A stretch of DNA of 64,000 nt from SZUA-430 sp965227535 (GTDB taxonomy: Bacteria > Pseudomonadota > Alphaproteobacteria > Micropepsales > Micropepsaceae): contig OZ245761.1 in assembly GCA_965227535.1 (NCBI GenBank), positions 744,001 through 808,000 of the forward strand, in the 5' to 3' direction. This document shows, piece by piece, positions 13,484 to 23,241 of this stretch. The translations under genes and the position numbers were made by a program. Numbering within the stretch: position 1 is the stretch's first letter; each line of letters opens with the position of its first letter. The notes under the pieces were generated by a model, which had not been told where the DNA came from, did not search any database, and worked only from the letters and a program-made list of their open reading frames with translations.

Positions 13484-14967
13484 GGCTCATCAAAGCCTGC
13501 CTCGCGCTCGCCCTCGCTTGCACGCTCGCCGCGTGCGGCGAACCGCGCGAGCACAAGAACGAAGCTCGCCTCGGCATCGCCCTCGAGCCGCCGAACCTGG
13601 ATCCCACCGCAGGCGCCGCTGCCGCCATCGACGAAGTGGTCTACGCCAACGTGTTCGAGGGCCTCACCCGCATCGGCCCCAACGGCGAAGTCCTCCCCGC
13701 GCTCGCCGCATCGTGGGACATTTCCCCCGACCGCCTGACCTATACATTCCATCTGCACGACGGCGTCCGCTTCCACGACGGCACAACCTTCGATGCGCAA
13801 GACGTGAAGTTCTCGCTCGACAGAGCCCGCGCGCCAACCTCCACCAACGCACAGAAGGCGCTCTTCGAACCTATCGCCAACGTCGACGCCACCGACGCTA
13901 CGACCGTGCGCGTAACGCTCTCGCAGCCGACCAGCGACTTCCTCTTCAACATGGGACTAGGCGACGCCGTCATCGTCGCCCCGGAGTCGGCGGCGACCAA
14001 CACCTCAAAGCCCACCGGCACCGGCCCGTTCAAATTCGCGCGCTGGCTTAAAGGCACGCAGATCGAACTCGTTCGCAACGACGCCTACTGGCGCACACCG
14101 GCGAAGCTCGACAAGATCGTCTTCCTCATGATCCCCGATCCGTCGGCGGCGTACGCGGCGCTGCTCGCGGGCGACGTCGACAGCTTCCCGAACTTCCCCG
14201 CCGTCGAACTTCTGCCGCAGGTGAAAGACGATCCCCGCTTCACCATTGCCGTCGGCACGACGGAAGGCGAAACGATCCTCGCCATCAACAACGCCAAGCC
14301 CCCGTTCAACGACGTCCGCGTCCGCCGCGCGATCTCACACGCGATCAACCGCAGCGACCTCATCAACGGCGTCGGCGAAGGGTACGGCACACCGATCGGC
14401 AGCCACTTCGCCCCACACAACAAAGCCTATGTCGACCTGACCGGCCGCTACCCGTATGACCCCGCGAAAGCGCGCGCACTGCTCGCCGAAGCCGGCCACG
14501 CGAACGACATCCAAGCGATCTTACGCCTGCCGCCCGTCCTCTACGCACGCCGCGGCGGCGAAATCATCGCGCAAGAACTGAAAGCCGTCGGTATCGACGT
14601 GAAGATCGAGAACATCGAATGGGCCCAATGGCTCGACCAAGTATTCACGCGCGGCGACTTCGACCTCACCATCGTTTCGCACACTGAGCCCAACGACATC
14701 GGCATCTACGCGCGCGACGACTACTACTTTCACTACGCCAAACCCGAATTCAAAGCCCTGATCACCGCACTCGCCGCCGCGCCAACAGAAGACGACCGCA
14801 CGCGCATCCTGCAAGATGCGCAGCGCATGCTGGCCGACGACGCCGTCAACGCCTTCCTGTTCCAGCTGCCCAAGATCGGCGTCTGGAACAAGCGTCTGCA
14901 TGGCCAATGGACCAACTCCCCCGTCCAAGCGAACGACCTGACCGCCGCCTACTGGACGAAGAACTAG
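13480..14967 (+). CDS. Peptide/nickel-type ABC transporter substrate-binding lipoprotein (SBP_bac_5)
   Basis: 495 residues from ATG 13480, which overlaps the M20 gene stop (ATGA). The frame is open further upstream, but this start gives a clean lipoprotein signal with lipobox TLAAC (Cys19). The mature part opens ALEPPNLDPTAG and continues with VFEGLTRIGPNGEVLPALAASW, the standard DppA/OppA-family entry. It binds the substrate in the periplasm and hands it to the permeases encoded directly downstream. Confidence 0.93.
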   Translation: MRLIKACLALALACTLAACGEPREHKNEARLGIALEPPNLDPTAGAAAAIDEVVYANVFEGLTRIGPNGEVLPALAASWDISPDRLTYTFHLHDGVRFHDGTTFDAQDVKFSLDRARAPTSTNAQKALFEPIANVDATDATTVRVTLSQPTSDFLFNMGLGDAVIVAPESAATNTSKPTGTGPFKFARWLKGTQIELVRNDAYWRTPAKLDKIVFLMIPDPSAAYAALLAGDVDSFPNFPAVELLPQVKDDPRFTIAVGTTEGETILAINNAKPPFNDVRVRRAISHAINRSDLINGVGEGYGTPIGSHFAPHNKAYVDLTGRYPYDPAKARALLAEAGHANDIQAILRLPPVLYARRGGEIIAQELKAVGIDVKIENIEWAQWLDQVFTRGDFDLTIVSHTEPNDIGIYARDDYYFHYAKPEFKALITALAAAPTEDDRTRILQDAQRMLADDAVNAFLFQLPKIGVWNKRLHGQWTNSPVQANDLTAAYWTKN

Positions 14968-14968
14968 G

Positions 14969-15916
14969 ATGGCGGCCTATCTCCTCCAACGCTTGCTCTC
15001 GCTCGGCCTAACACTCCTGGTCGCGACGCTCGTCATCTTCGTTGTCCTCAACATCGTCCCCGGCGATCCCGCGTCCTACATGATGGGCCTGAACGCCGAC
15101 CCGCAAGCGCTAGCCCAGCTGCGCCAGGAGATGGGTCTGAACGACCCGGCGTGGCAGCGCTATTTCGTCTGGTTGGGCAACCTCGCAACCGGCGATCTCG
15201 GCATCAGCTACACCTATCGTGTCCCCGTGACCGAACTGATCGGCGAACGCCTCGGCGTCAGCCTACCGCTTACTCTCATGGCGACCGCCCTCTCGCTCAT
15301 TGTCGCTATCCCCCTCAGCGTCGTCGCAGCCGCCCGCCGCGGAAAGTTCGCCGACGCTGCGATCGTCGGCGCAACGCAGCTCGGCATCGCCATCCCGAAC
15401 TTCTGGTTCGCACTGCTGCTCGTGTTCATCTTCTCGACCACCCTGCACTGGTTCTCCGCCGGCGGCTTCCCCGGCTGGGACGAAGGCCCGCGCGCGCTTC
15501 AAGCGCTCATCCTCCCCGCCATCGCGCTCGCCGTGCCGCAAGCCGCGATCCTCACGCGCATCACCCGCTCGTCGTTGCTGGAAACACTGTCGGAAGACTT
15601 CATCCGCACCGCCCGCGCCAAGGGGCTCAGCGAAGCGCAAACCTTGCGCCGCCACGCCTTGCGTAACGCCCTCATTCCGGTCCTGACCATCCTGGGTCTT
15701 CAGTTCACGTTCCTACTCGCAGGCGCCATCATCGTCGAGAACGTGTTCTACCTGCCCGGCCTTGGCCGCCTGGTGCTGCAGGCAATCACACAACGCGACC
15801 TTATCGTCGTGCAAGGCGTGGTCATCGTCCTCGTCGCCGTGGCCGTCGCGGTAACGTTCCTGATTGAGATCGCCTACATGCTCGCCGACCCGCGCGTCAG
15901 GACGCAGCGGCAATGA
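14969..15916 (+). CDS. Peptide-type ABC transporter permease (DppB/OppB-like)
   Basis: 315 residues with six predicted membrane segments. It has the N-terminal YLLQRLLSLGLTLLVATLVIF helix with the VPGDP motif and the ABC-coupling EAA loop (DFIRTARAKGLSEAQTLRRHALRNALIP). One base separates it from the binding-protein gene, and it overlaps the next permease by ATGA. Confidence 0.93.
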   Translation: MAAYLLQRLLSLGLTLLVATLVIFVVLNIVPGDPASYMMGLNADPQALAQLRQEMGLNDPAWQRYFVWLGNLATGDLGISYTYRVPVTELIGERLGVSLPLTLMATALSLIVAIPLSVVAAARRGKFADAAIVGATQLGIAIPNFWFALLLVFIFSTTLHWFSAGGFPGWDEGPRALQALILPAIALAVPQAAILTRITRSSLLETLSEDFIRTARAKGLSEAQTLRRHALRNALIPVLTILGLQFTFLLAGAIIVENVFYLPGLGRLVLQAITQRDLIVVQGVVIVLVAVAVAVTFLIEIAYMLADPRVRTQRQ

Positions 15917-16740
15917 CGGCGCGTAAACTCTCACCCAACCTGATCATCGGTCTCGCGCTCACTAGCATGATCGCGGCCGCCGCAGCGCTATCCTTCGTTT
16001 GGACGCCCTACGACCCGACGACCATTGTGGTTGAGAAGCGCCTACTCGCGCCGTCGCTCGCGCATTGGTTCGGCACGGATCATCTCGGCCGCGACGTCTT
16101 CTCGATGGTGCTGCAAGGAGCGCGCAATTCAATCGCGGTCGCCCTCATCGCCGTCGGCGTCGGCATAATCTTCGGCGCGCCCTTAGGCCTCTGGGCCGCG
16201 GCACGCCAAGGCCACCTCACCGACGAAATCATCTCGCGCGCCAACGACCTCGTCTTCGCCTTCCCAGCCCTATTGCTCGCAATCCTGATCACGGCCATCG
16301 CAGGCGCCAGCGCCACCAACGCGATCCTCGCCATCGGCATCTTCAACATCCCCGTCTTCGCCCGCCTCACCCGCGGCAGCGCGCTCTCGCTCTGGAGCCG
16401 CGACTACGTCCTCGCCGCCCGCGTCGCGGGTAAAGGCGCCATCGCCATCTCGCGCGATCACATCCTGCCCAACGTCGCGAACCTGCTTATCGTCCAGGGC
16501 ACAATCCAATTCGCCCTCGGCATCCTGGCCGAAGCCGCACTCTCCTACATCGGCCTCGGCACGCAGCCACCCGACCCAAGCTGGGGCCGCATGCTGGCCG
16601 AGTCGCAAACCTTCATCGCCCTCGCGCCATGGCTCGCGATTTTCCCGGGCAGCGCCATCGTCGTCACCGTGCTGGGCCTGAATCTACTCGGCGACGGCCT
16701 GCGCGATCTCTCCGATCCCAAGACGAACGCGGAGCGCTGA
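15913..16740 (+). CDS. Peptide-type ABC transporter permease (DppC/OppC-like)
   Basis: 275 residues with about six membrane segments. It has the DppC marker GTDHLGRDVFSMVLQGARNS near residue 55 and an EAA loop (DYVLAARVAGKGAIAISRDHILPN). It pairs with the preceding permease to form the membrane channel. Its start overlaps the upstream stop (ATGA). Confidence 0.93.
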   Translation: MTARKLSPNLIIGLALTSMIAAAAALSFVWTPYDPTTIVVEKRLLAPSLAHWFGTDHLGRDVFSMVLQGARNSIAVALIAVGVGIIFGAPLGLWAAARQGHLTDEIISRANDLVFAFPALLLAILITAIAGASATNAILAIGIFNIPVFARLTRGSALSLWSRDYVLAARVAGKGAIAISRDHILPNVANLLIVQGTIQFALGILAEAALSYIGLGTQPPDPSWGRMLAESQTFIALAPWLAIFPGSAIVVTVLGLNLLGDGLRDLSDPKTNAER

Positions 16741-16743
16741 TCC

Positions 16744-18354
16744 ATGGCGCTCCTCGACATCAGCGACCTCTCCGTCCGCATCGGCAACACCCAGATCCTG
16801 AAACGCATCTCCCTCAGCGTCGCGCCCGGTGAAATCCTAGGGCTCGTCGGCGAGTCCGGCTCCGGCAAATCAATGACGCTGCTATCGGCGATGCGCCTGC
16901 TGCCAAGCAACGCCGACACGACCGGCACCGTCACGCTCGACAGCGAAGACCTGACGGCCAAGTCGGAACGCGACATGTGCAAGATCCGCGGCGCGCGGAT
17001 GGGCATGATCTTCCAAGAGCCGATGACCGCACTCAATCCGGTCCAAACCATCGGCCATCAAGTCGCCGAAATGTTCACGCTCCACCGAGGACTCTCTACG
17101 CGCGAGGCGATGACCGCCGCATCCGCGCACCTCACCAAAGTAGGCCTCCCGCCTAACCGCGTGCCGCACGACCGCTACCCACACGAACTGTCTGGCGGTC
17201 AGCGCCAGCGCGTCGTCATCGCCATCGCAACCGCGCTAAGCCCACCGGTCCTACTCGCCGACGAACCCACCACCGCGCTCGACGTCACAACGCAGGCGGG
17301 CATCGTCGATCTCCTGAAAACCACAGCCCGCCGCGACGGCGCAGGCCTCGTCTTCGTCACGCACGACCTCGCCCTCATCGCCGGACTGGCCGACCGGATC
17401 GCGATTATGCAAGCGGGCGAGATCGTGGAAGAAGGCGCAGCCCACGCCATTTTCCGAACGCTCAAGCATCCCTACGCACAAGCCCTGCGCGCCGCAGCCA
17501 CTCTGCCGCCCCGCCAACGCGCGACACCGCTGCCGCCGGCCCCGCCGGTCGCCGAAGCCCGCAACGTCAACGTCACCTACAACGCCGGCACGCTCCGCCG
17601 CGGCCGCAGCGTCACCGCCGTTGACGGTATCTCGTTCACACTCGCGCCGGGTGAGATCGTCGGCATCGTCGGCGAGTCCGGCTCCGGCAAATCAACGCTC
17701 GCGCGCGCCATGCTGGGCATCCAACCCCTGACAGCGGGCGATGTGATCATCGGCGGCGACATCCTCCGCACGGCGCGCGGCGGCACGCTGCGCAGCATCC
17801 GCCAACGCATCCAAGTCGTCTTCCAGGACCCTTACGGCAGTCTCAATCCGCGCCACCGCGTCGAAACAATCGTCGCCGAACCCCTGAACCTGTTGGATCG
17901 CGCGCCATCGACCATCGAACGCCGCGCGCGTGTCGAAGACATGCTGAAGCGCGTGGGCCTGACAGCGGCCGATGCCGACAGATACCCGCACCAATTCTCC
18001 GGCGGCCAACGTCAACGCATCGCCATCGCCCGCGCGCTGATCCTCGAGCCGAAAATCATCGTCCTCGACGAGGCCGTCTCAGCACTCGACGTATCGATCC
18101 GCGCACAGATCATCGAACTGCTGAAGGATCTGTCCGACCGCCTCGGTCTAGCGTACCTCTTCATCACCCACGACCTCGCCGTCGTTCGCGCGCTCGCCGA
18201 CCGCGTGCTCGTCATGCAGAACGGCAAAGTGGTCGAGGAAGGTGCGGTGGAAAAGGTATTCGCGAACCCCGTTCATCCGCACACGAAGGAATTGATCGCC
18301 GCCTCGCCCGATCTCGAAACGGCAATCGCGAAACACGAAAAGGCAAACCCGTGA
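16744..18354 (+). CDS. Fused double ABC ATPase of the peptide importer (DppD-DppF fusion)
   Basis: 536 residues containing two complete nucleotide-binding domains. Each has a Walker A of form GESGSGKS (residues 37-43 and about 310-317), a Q-loop, an LSGGQRQR or FSGGQRQR signature and a Walker B (LLADEPTTALD, IIVLDEAVSALD). Usually DppD and DppF are separate; here one chain supplies both engines. The stop overlaps the GTG start of the aldehyde dehydrogenase gene. Confidence 0.95.
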   Translation: MALLDISDLSVRIGNTQILKRISLSVAPGEILGLVGESGSGKSMTLLSAMRLLPSNADTTGTVTLDSEDLTAKSERDMCKIRGARMGMIFQEPMTALNPVQTIGHQVAEMFTLHRGLSTREAMTAASAHLTKVGLPPNRVPHDRYPHELSGGQRQRVVIAIATALSPPVLLADEPTTALDVTTQAGIVDLLKTTARRDGAGLVFVTHDLALIAGLADRIAIMQAGEIVEEGAAHAIFRTLKHPYAQALRAAATLPPRQRATPLPPAPPVAEARNVNVTYNAGTLRRGRSVTAVDGISFTLAPGEIVGIVGESGSGKSTLARAMLGIQPLTAGDVIIGGDILRTARGGTLRSIRQRIQVVFQDPYGSLNPRHRVETIVAEPLNLLDRAPSTIERRARVEDMLKRVGLTAADADRYPHQFSGGQRQRIAIARALILEPKIIVLDEAVSALDVSIRAQIIELLKDLSDRLGLAYLFITHDLAVVRALADRVLVMQNGKVVEEGAVEKVFANPVHPHTKELIAASPDLETAIAKHEKANP

Positions 18355-19802
18355 CGCTTCTTCCGACGACCGACCTAGTCTTTATCGCCGGCCGTTGGCG
18401 CGCAGCCGAAGGCAATGCGAAGCTGCCGATCGAGAACCCGTCGACCGGCGAGGTCATCGGCCACATCGCACGCGGCACGCAAGACGACATCACCGCCGCC
18501 GTCGATGCGGCTCAAGCCGCGGTCAAAGGCGCATGGGGCAAACTGACGGCGACCGAACGCGGCCGCTTGCTCACACGCCTGGGCGAACTGGTGACGGAAA
18601 ACGTCGACGAACTCACGCGCCTCGAAACCATTGACGTCGGCAAGCCCGTGCGCCAAGCCCGCGCCGACGCAGTCGCCCTCGCGCGCTACTGCGAATTCTA
18701 CGGCGGCGCGGCGGACAAGGTGCATGGTCAGACCATCCCGTTCGCCGACGGCTACACCGTCTACACATTGCGCGTCCCGCATGGCGTCACCGGCCACATC
18801 GTTCCGTGGAATTACCCGATGCAGATCATCGGCCGCTCCATCTGCGCCGCCCTTGCGATGGGCAACGCCACCGTCTTGAAGCCCGCAGAAGAAGCGTGCC
18901 TGACCGCGCTCGCTTTCGCGCGCCTTGCGGACAAAGCAGGCTTCCCGCCCGGCAGCATCAACGTCGTCACCGGTCTCGGTGAAGAGGCCGGCGCGGCGCT
19001 GACCGCAAACCCCGGCGTCGACCACGTCTCGTTCACCGGCTCCTTCGCCGTCGGCGCGTTGGTGCAGGCCGCGGCCGCGCGTCGCGCCGCGCCGGTGACG
19101 CTCGAACTCGGCGGCAAATCCCCACAGATCGTCTTCGACGACGCCGATCTCGACCGCGCCCTTCCGTTCCTCGTCAACGCCGGCATCCAGAACGCAGGTC
19201 AAACCTGCTCCGCGGCCTCGCGCTTACTGATCCACCGCCGCGTCTACAATGATGTGCTGAAGCGTCTCGCCGAACGCTATAGCGCGCTGAAGGTTGGCCC
19301 CGCCGATCAAGACCTCGAAGTCGGCCCGCTCATTTCCGCGCGCCAACAATCCGTCGTACAATCGTTCCTCGACCTCGCCGAACGCGACAGCCTCGACATC
19401 GTCGCGCGCGGCACGATCGTCCCCGGCGCACCGAAAGGGGGACACTATGCAGCCCCCGCCCTCATCGCCGGCGTCGACCCGAAACACAGCCTCGCCCAAC
19501 ACGAAATCTTCGGCCCCGTTCAAGTCGTGACCCCCTTCGACACCGAAGAAGAAGCAGTCGCCATCGCCAACGGCACAGCCTACGGCCTCGTCGCCGGCAT
19601 CTGGACCAAAGACGGCGCACGCCAGATGCGCATGGCGAAAGCCATCCGCGCCGGCCAGATCTTCATCAACAACTACGGCGCCGGCGGCGGTATCGAACTT
19701 CCCTTCGGCGGCTTCGGTCACTCCGGCCACGGCCGCGAAAAAGGCTTCGAAGCGCTCTACAGCTTCTCCACCATCAAAACCGTCGCCGCCTATCACGGGT
19801 GA
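18351..19802 (+). CDS. NAD(P)-dependent aldehyde dehydrogenase
   Basis: 483 residues, standard ALDH length, starting with GTG that overlaps the ATPase stop (GTGA). Seen motifs: VPWNYPMQI, FTGSFAVG cofactor site, ELGGKSPQIVFDDAD with the general base Glu near 252, and NAGQTCSAASR with catalytic Cys286. It oxidises an aldehyde to the acid; the substrate is unknown. Its place in the importer operon suggests it acts on a product released by the M20 enzyme. Confidence 0.93.
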   Translation: MTLLPTTDLVFIAGRWRAAEGNAKLPIENPSTGEVIGHIARGTQDDITAAVDAAQAAVKGAWGKLTATERGRLLTRLGELVTENVDELTRLETIDVGKPVRQARADAVALARYCEFYGGAADKVHGQTIPFADGYTVYTLRVPHGVTGHIVPWNYPMQIIGRSICAALAMGNATVLKPAEEACLTALAFARLADKAGFPPGSINVVTGLGEEAGAALTANPGVDHVSFTGSFAVGALVQAAAARRAAPVTLELGGKSPQIVFDDADLDRALPFLVNAGIQNAGQTCSAASRLLIHRRVYNDVLKRLAERYSALKVGPADQDLEVGPLISARQQSVVQSFLDLAERDSLDIVARGTIVPGAPKGGHYAAPALIAGVDPKHSLAQHEIFGPVQVVTPFDTEEEAVAIANGTAYGLVAGIWTKDGARQMRMAKAIRAGQIFINNYGAGGGIELPFGGFGHSGHGREKGFEALYSFSTIKTVAAYHG

Positions 19803-19808
19803 ACCCAC

Positions 19809-20549
19809 ATGCGCCTGAACAACAAAACCGCAATCGTCACCGGCGGCGCGTCCGGCTTCGGTGAAGGGATCGTGCGCAAGTTCGCCGCCGAAGGTGCACG
19901 CATCCTCATCGCCGATATCAACGCCACAGCCGCCACGGCGCTCGCCAAAGAACTCGGCGCACACGCCGTCACCGTCGACGTCGCGTCGAACGACAGCGTC
20001 AAGGCGATGGCGCAGGCCGCAACGAAAGCGTTCGGCCGCATCGACATCCTGGTCAACAACGCCGGCATCGGCCATCTGCCGCAATCGATGGAAGAACTCA
20101 GCGAAGACGAATTCGACCGCCTCTTCGCCGTCAACGCAAAGTCCGTCTACCTCACCGCGCGCCACATCGTGCCGCTGATGAAAGCATCCGGCGGCGGAGC
20201 GATTCTTAATATCGCGTCAACGGGCGGCGTCAGTCCGCGCCCGCGTCTCACCTGGTACAACGCGTCCAAGGGCTGGATGATCACCGCAACGCGCGGCATG
20301 GCGGTCGAGCTTGCGCCATCGAAAATCCGCGTGAACGCACTCAATCCCGTCGCAGGCGAAACGCCTTTGCTGAAAACCTTCATGGGCGAAGACACGCCCG
20401 ACATACGCGCGAAGTTCCTTTCGACGATTCCCCTCGGACGCTTCTCGACACCGCAGGACATCGGAAATGCCGCATGTTTCTTATGTTCCGACGAGGCATC
20501 GATGATCACCGGCGTTGCGCTAGAGGTTGACGGCGGCCGCTGCATTTAG
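19809..20549 (+). CDS. SDR-family NAD(P)-dependent oxidoreductase
   Basis: 246 residues, a classical short-chain dehydrogenase. It has the TGGASGFGEG cofactor motif at 11-20, NNAG at about 83-86 and the catalytic Ser137, Tyr150 and Lys154 (YNASK). A C-terminal VDGGRCI ends the fold as in the FabG/glucose dehydrogenase group. It lies six bases after the aldehyde dehydrogenase. An alcohol dehydrogenase feeding the ALDH is the simplest reading. Confidence 0.92.
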   Translation: MRLNNKTAIVTGGASGFGEGIVRKFAAEGARILIADINATAATALAKELGAHAVTVDVASNDSVKAMAQAATKAFGRIDILVNNAGIGHLPQSMEELSEDEFDRLFAVNAKSVYLTARHIVPLMKASGGGAILNIASTGGVSPRPRLTWYNASKGWMITATRGMAVELAPSKIRVNALNPVAGETPLLKTFMGEDTPDIRAKFLSTIPLGRFSTPQDIGNAACFLCSDEASMITGVALEVDGGRCI

Positions 20550-20691
20550 ACGTACACGACGTAATTTCCCGTCCCCGCACGTGATTGATTCCGTGGCGCC
20601 GCATCACGGATCGTGTCATATATGAAATAGAGCAAGCCCTTTCGAAGCCTTCAGTACCACGTTCACCATCACCCCCGGGGGGAGCGTCCAT

Positions 20692-22980
20692 ATGCGCGTC
20701 CAAGCTACGTTCGTAGTGTGCCTACTTGCGTCCACATCGCTGAGCACCATCGCTTTCGCTCAGCCGGCAGAGCCCGAAGCGGCGCCTGAAAAAGTCGAAA
20801 AAGTCGTCGTCACCGCCCAGCGCCGCCCGCAACAGGCGCAAGGCATCGGCATCGCGCTGACGCCGGTCTCCGGTGACACCTTGCGCGACCAAGGCATCAA
20901 CGCCGTCAACGGCCTCGAGAACATCACGCCGAGCCTTGAGATCGAGAACCAGTTCGGCTCCGGCCAACCGTCGTTCACGATCCGCGGCCTCGGCTTCCGC
21001 GACTACGCGACCAACAACACACCGACCGTCGGCATCTATGTCGACGAAGTCGCCTACCCCATCCCGGTGATGACGCAAGGCGTGCTCTACGACGTGCAGC
21101 GCGTCGAAGTCCTGCGCGGACCGCAGGGCACGCTCTACGGCCGGAACACCACAGGCGGCGCCATCAACATCATCTCGAACAAACCGTCCCCGGAACTCGG
21201 CGGCGGCTTCCAGGTGGAATACGGCCGCTTCGACGAAGTCCGCGCCGAAGGCTACCTCAACGCACCGATCACCGACGGCATCAGCACCCGCCTCTCGATC
21301 GCGACGCAGCAAGGCGGCGCCTGGCAGGTCAACCGCGAAACCGGCGAAGAACTCGGCGACGCCGACAAACTCGCCGGCCGCGCCCAAGTCGACTTCGACC
21401 TCGGCGAAGGCTTCGATCTGCTGCTCAACGTCCACGGCTATAGCGACCAGTCCGATGGCGTCGGCAAGCAACTGTTCACGAACTTTGGCGGCAGCAATTT
21501 CGCCGGCACCGCAAACGACTCGGCTCCGGCCCTTCGTCATACAGGCCGCACGACAAGCTGGGGCACCAGCCCGCTCTTCGCCGCATTCGTGGGCATCGCG
21601 CCGGGCGACAAGCCCTTCGTCGACAACGAGGGCTTCGGCTTCAGCGCGACAGCGAACAAAGACCTGGGCTTCGCCACGCTGACCTACATCGGCGCGTTCG
21701 AACACATTGACCGCCGCGAATACAACGACTTCGACGGCCTGACCGAAGGCTACGCGGACGTCTTCTTCGTCAGCGACGCCGACGTACAAACGCACGAACT
21801 ACGCCTGCGCTCGAACGACGAAGGTCCGTTCCAATGGATCGTCGGCGCCTACTACAGCACCGAAGACCTGGCTGAGGCCTACAACTCCGGCTTCGCGGCC
21901 AGCTTCGGCCCCGGCTTCGAAGTCGTCCGCACGCCCTATAACCAAGAAGTCGAAACGTTCAGCGTCTTCGGCCAGACCGAATACAAACTGACGTCGGATC
22001 TGAACGCCGTATTCGGCCTGCGCTGGGAACAAGAAGAGCGCGACCTCTTTAACCTCGGCACCTACGCGCCGGGCGCCTTCGGCACCTTCAATCTCGGCAC
22101 CTGCACCGTGCCCTTCGACACGACAACCTGCACCACCGACTTGCTGAGCCGCAGCCTGTCGAGCGACGAGGTCACGGGCAAAGCCGCGCTCGAATACCAA
22201 GCGACCGAAAACGCGCTGATCTACGCGAGCGTCAGCCGCGGCATCAAATCGGGCGGCTTCACCGCCTACAACACGCTGAACCCGGCCGCCGTCGATCCGT
22301 TCACGCCCGAACAACTCTGGGCGTACGAAATTGGCTTCAAGAGCGACTGGGCCGACAACACGGTCCGCCTGAACGGCGCCGCATTCTACTACGACTACAC
22401 CGATCAACAGGTGCAGTCCGCGATCTGGACCCCCGTCCCGCCGGCGTCGAGCACACTGGTCGGCAAGATCGTGAACGCGCCGGAGAGCGAAATCTACGGC
22501 GGCGAACTCGAACTGATCTGGAAAGCCGCGCGCGAACTAACCATCACGCAGGCGCTCGGCTACAAACACGGCGAGTTCAAGGAATTCTTCGACGCCAACG
22601 CGGCCGTCCCCTTCGGCACCATCGACCGCGCCGGCCAAGACATCGGCTTCCCCGAACTCAGCTACAGCGGCGGCGTGACATACGAGCGCCAAACGCCGCT
22701 GGGCTTCGCCTATACCGCCCACATCGACTACAGCTTCCGCGACGAGCAGAGCTTCCCGCTGCTCGGGCCGGCCTTCACTCTCGACAGCTACTGGCTGGCC
22801 AACGCCTACGTGGCCTTCAAGCCGGACGGTTGGAACTGGGAAATCGCACTGTGGGGCCGCAACATCTTCGATCAGGACTACGACGAAACGCGCAACACCT
22901 TCGTCGCCGGCACGAACGACGACTTCGCCGTCCGCGGCGAACCTGCGACTTACGGCGTGCGCATCGCGGCTGACTTCTAA
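20692..22980 (+). CDS. TonB-dependent outer membrane receptor
   Basis: 762 residues. A signal peptide ends near FAQPAEP (about residue 24), followed by a TonB-box-like KVVVTAQRR. The plug domain has TIRGLGFRD and VEVLRGPQGTLYGRNTTGGAINI, and the barrel ends in aromatic F. A GGGGGGAG ribosome site precedes the ATG at 20692. It is separated from the importer operon by 142 bases, so it may have its own promoter, but it probably brings the same substrate across the outer membrane. The family (iron complexes, B12, oligosaccharides, others) cannot be narrowed. Confidence 0.93.
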   Translation: MRVQATFVVCLLASTSLSTIAFAQPAEPEAAPEKVEKVVVTAQRRPQQAQGIGIALTPVSGDTLRDQGINAVNGLENITPSLEIENQFGSGQPSFTIRGLGFRDYATNNTPTVGIYVDEVAYPIPVMTQGVLYDVQRVEVLRGPQGTLYGRNTTGGAINIISNKPSPELGGGFQVEYGRFDEVRAEGYLNAPITDGISTRLSIATQQGGAWQVNRETGEELGDADKLAGRAQVDFDLGEGFDLLLNVHGYSDQSDGVGKQLFTNFGGSNFAGTANDSAPALRHTGRTTSWGTSPLFAAFVGIAPGDKPFVDNEGFGFSATANKDLGFATLTYIGAFEHIDRREYNDFDGLTEGYADVFFVSDADVQTHELRLRSNDEGPFQWIVGAYYSTEDLAEAYNSGFAASFGPGFEVVRTPYNQEVETFSVFGQTEYKLTSDLNAVFGLRWEQEERDLFNLGTYAPGAFGTFNLGTCTVPFDTTTCTTDLLSRSLSSDEVTGKAALEYQATENALIYASVSRGIKSGGFTAYNTLNPAAVDPFTPEQLWAYEIGFKSDWADNTVRLNGAAFYYDYTDQQVQSAIWTPVPPASSTLVGKIVNAPESEIYGGELELIWKAARELTITQALGYKHGEFKEFFDANAAVPFGTIDRAGQDIGFPELSYSGGVTYERQTPLGFAYTAHIDYSFRDEQSFPLLGPAFTLDSYWLANAYVAFKPDGWNWEIALWGRNIFDQDYDETRNTFVAGTNDDFAVRGEPATYGVRIAADF

Positions 22981-22992
22981 GTGCCTTTCGGC

Positions 22993-23010
22993 GGGCGGCT
23001 TTGGCCGCCC
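22993..23010 (+). terminator. Terminator-like hairpin after the TonB receptor
   Basis: A perfect 7-bp GC stem (GGGCGGC / GCCGCCC) with loop TTTG lies 12 bases after the receptor stop. The T-run is weak and delayed (GGTTTTATT about 17 bases later), so efficiency is uncertain. Confidence 0.55.
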
Positions 23011-23128
23011 GTCTCACGTTGCTGCGGTTTTATTCAACTGCGCCGTCGCGCATCCACATCGCCCTAAGCCAGCCGCTTCGCCAGGCGGACGCTCCCGCAC
23101 GTCAGTAATTGTGACGCGATTGCGGCAA

Positions 23129-23148
23129 TGCGGTCGTTTGTGACCGCA
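23129..23148. repeat. Inverted repeat upstream of the autotransporter
   Basis: TGCGGTC, a 6-base spacer and GACCGCA form a perfect 20-bp dyad about 95 bases upstream of the autotransporter start. It could be an operator or an RNA hairpin. Confidence 0.45.
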
Positions 23149-23241
23149 CAAGCACAAATCAGCCTCCCCCCGCCATAAGTCTGGAACCAGTGCGCGTTCT
23201 ACTTCGACCCCTGGGCTTTGAAACGACTGGGGACGTGACAC

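Noticed and set aside
20722..21795. 357-codon antisense frame in the TonB receptor
   Set aside because: Composition artefact of GC-rich third positions on the opposite strand.
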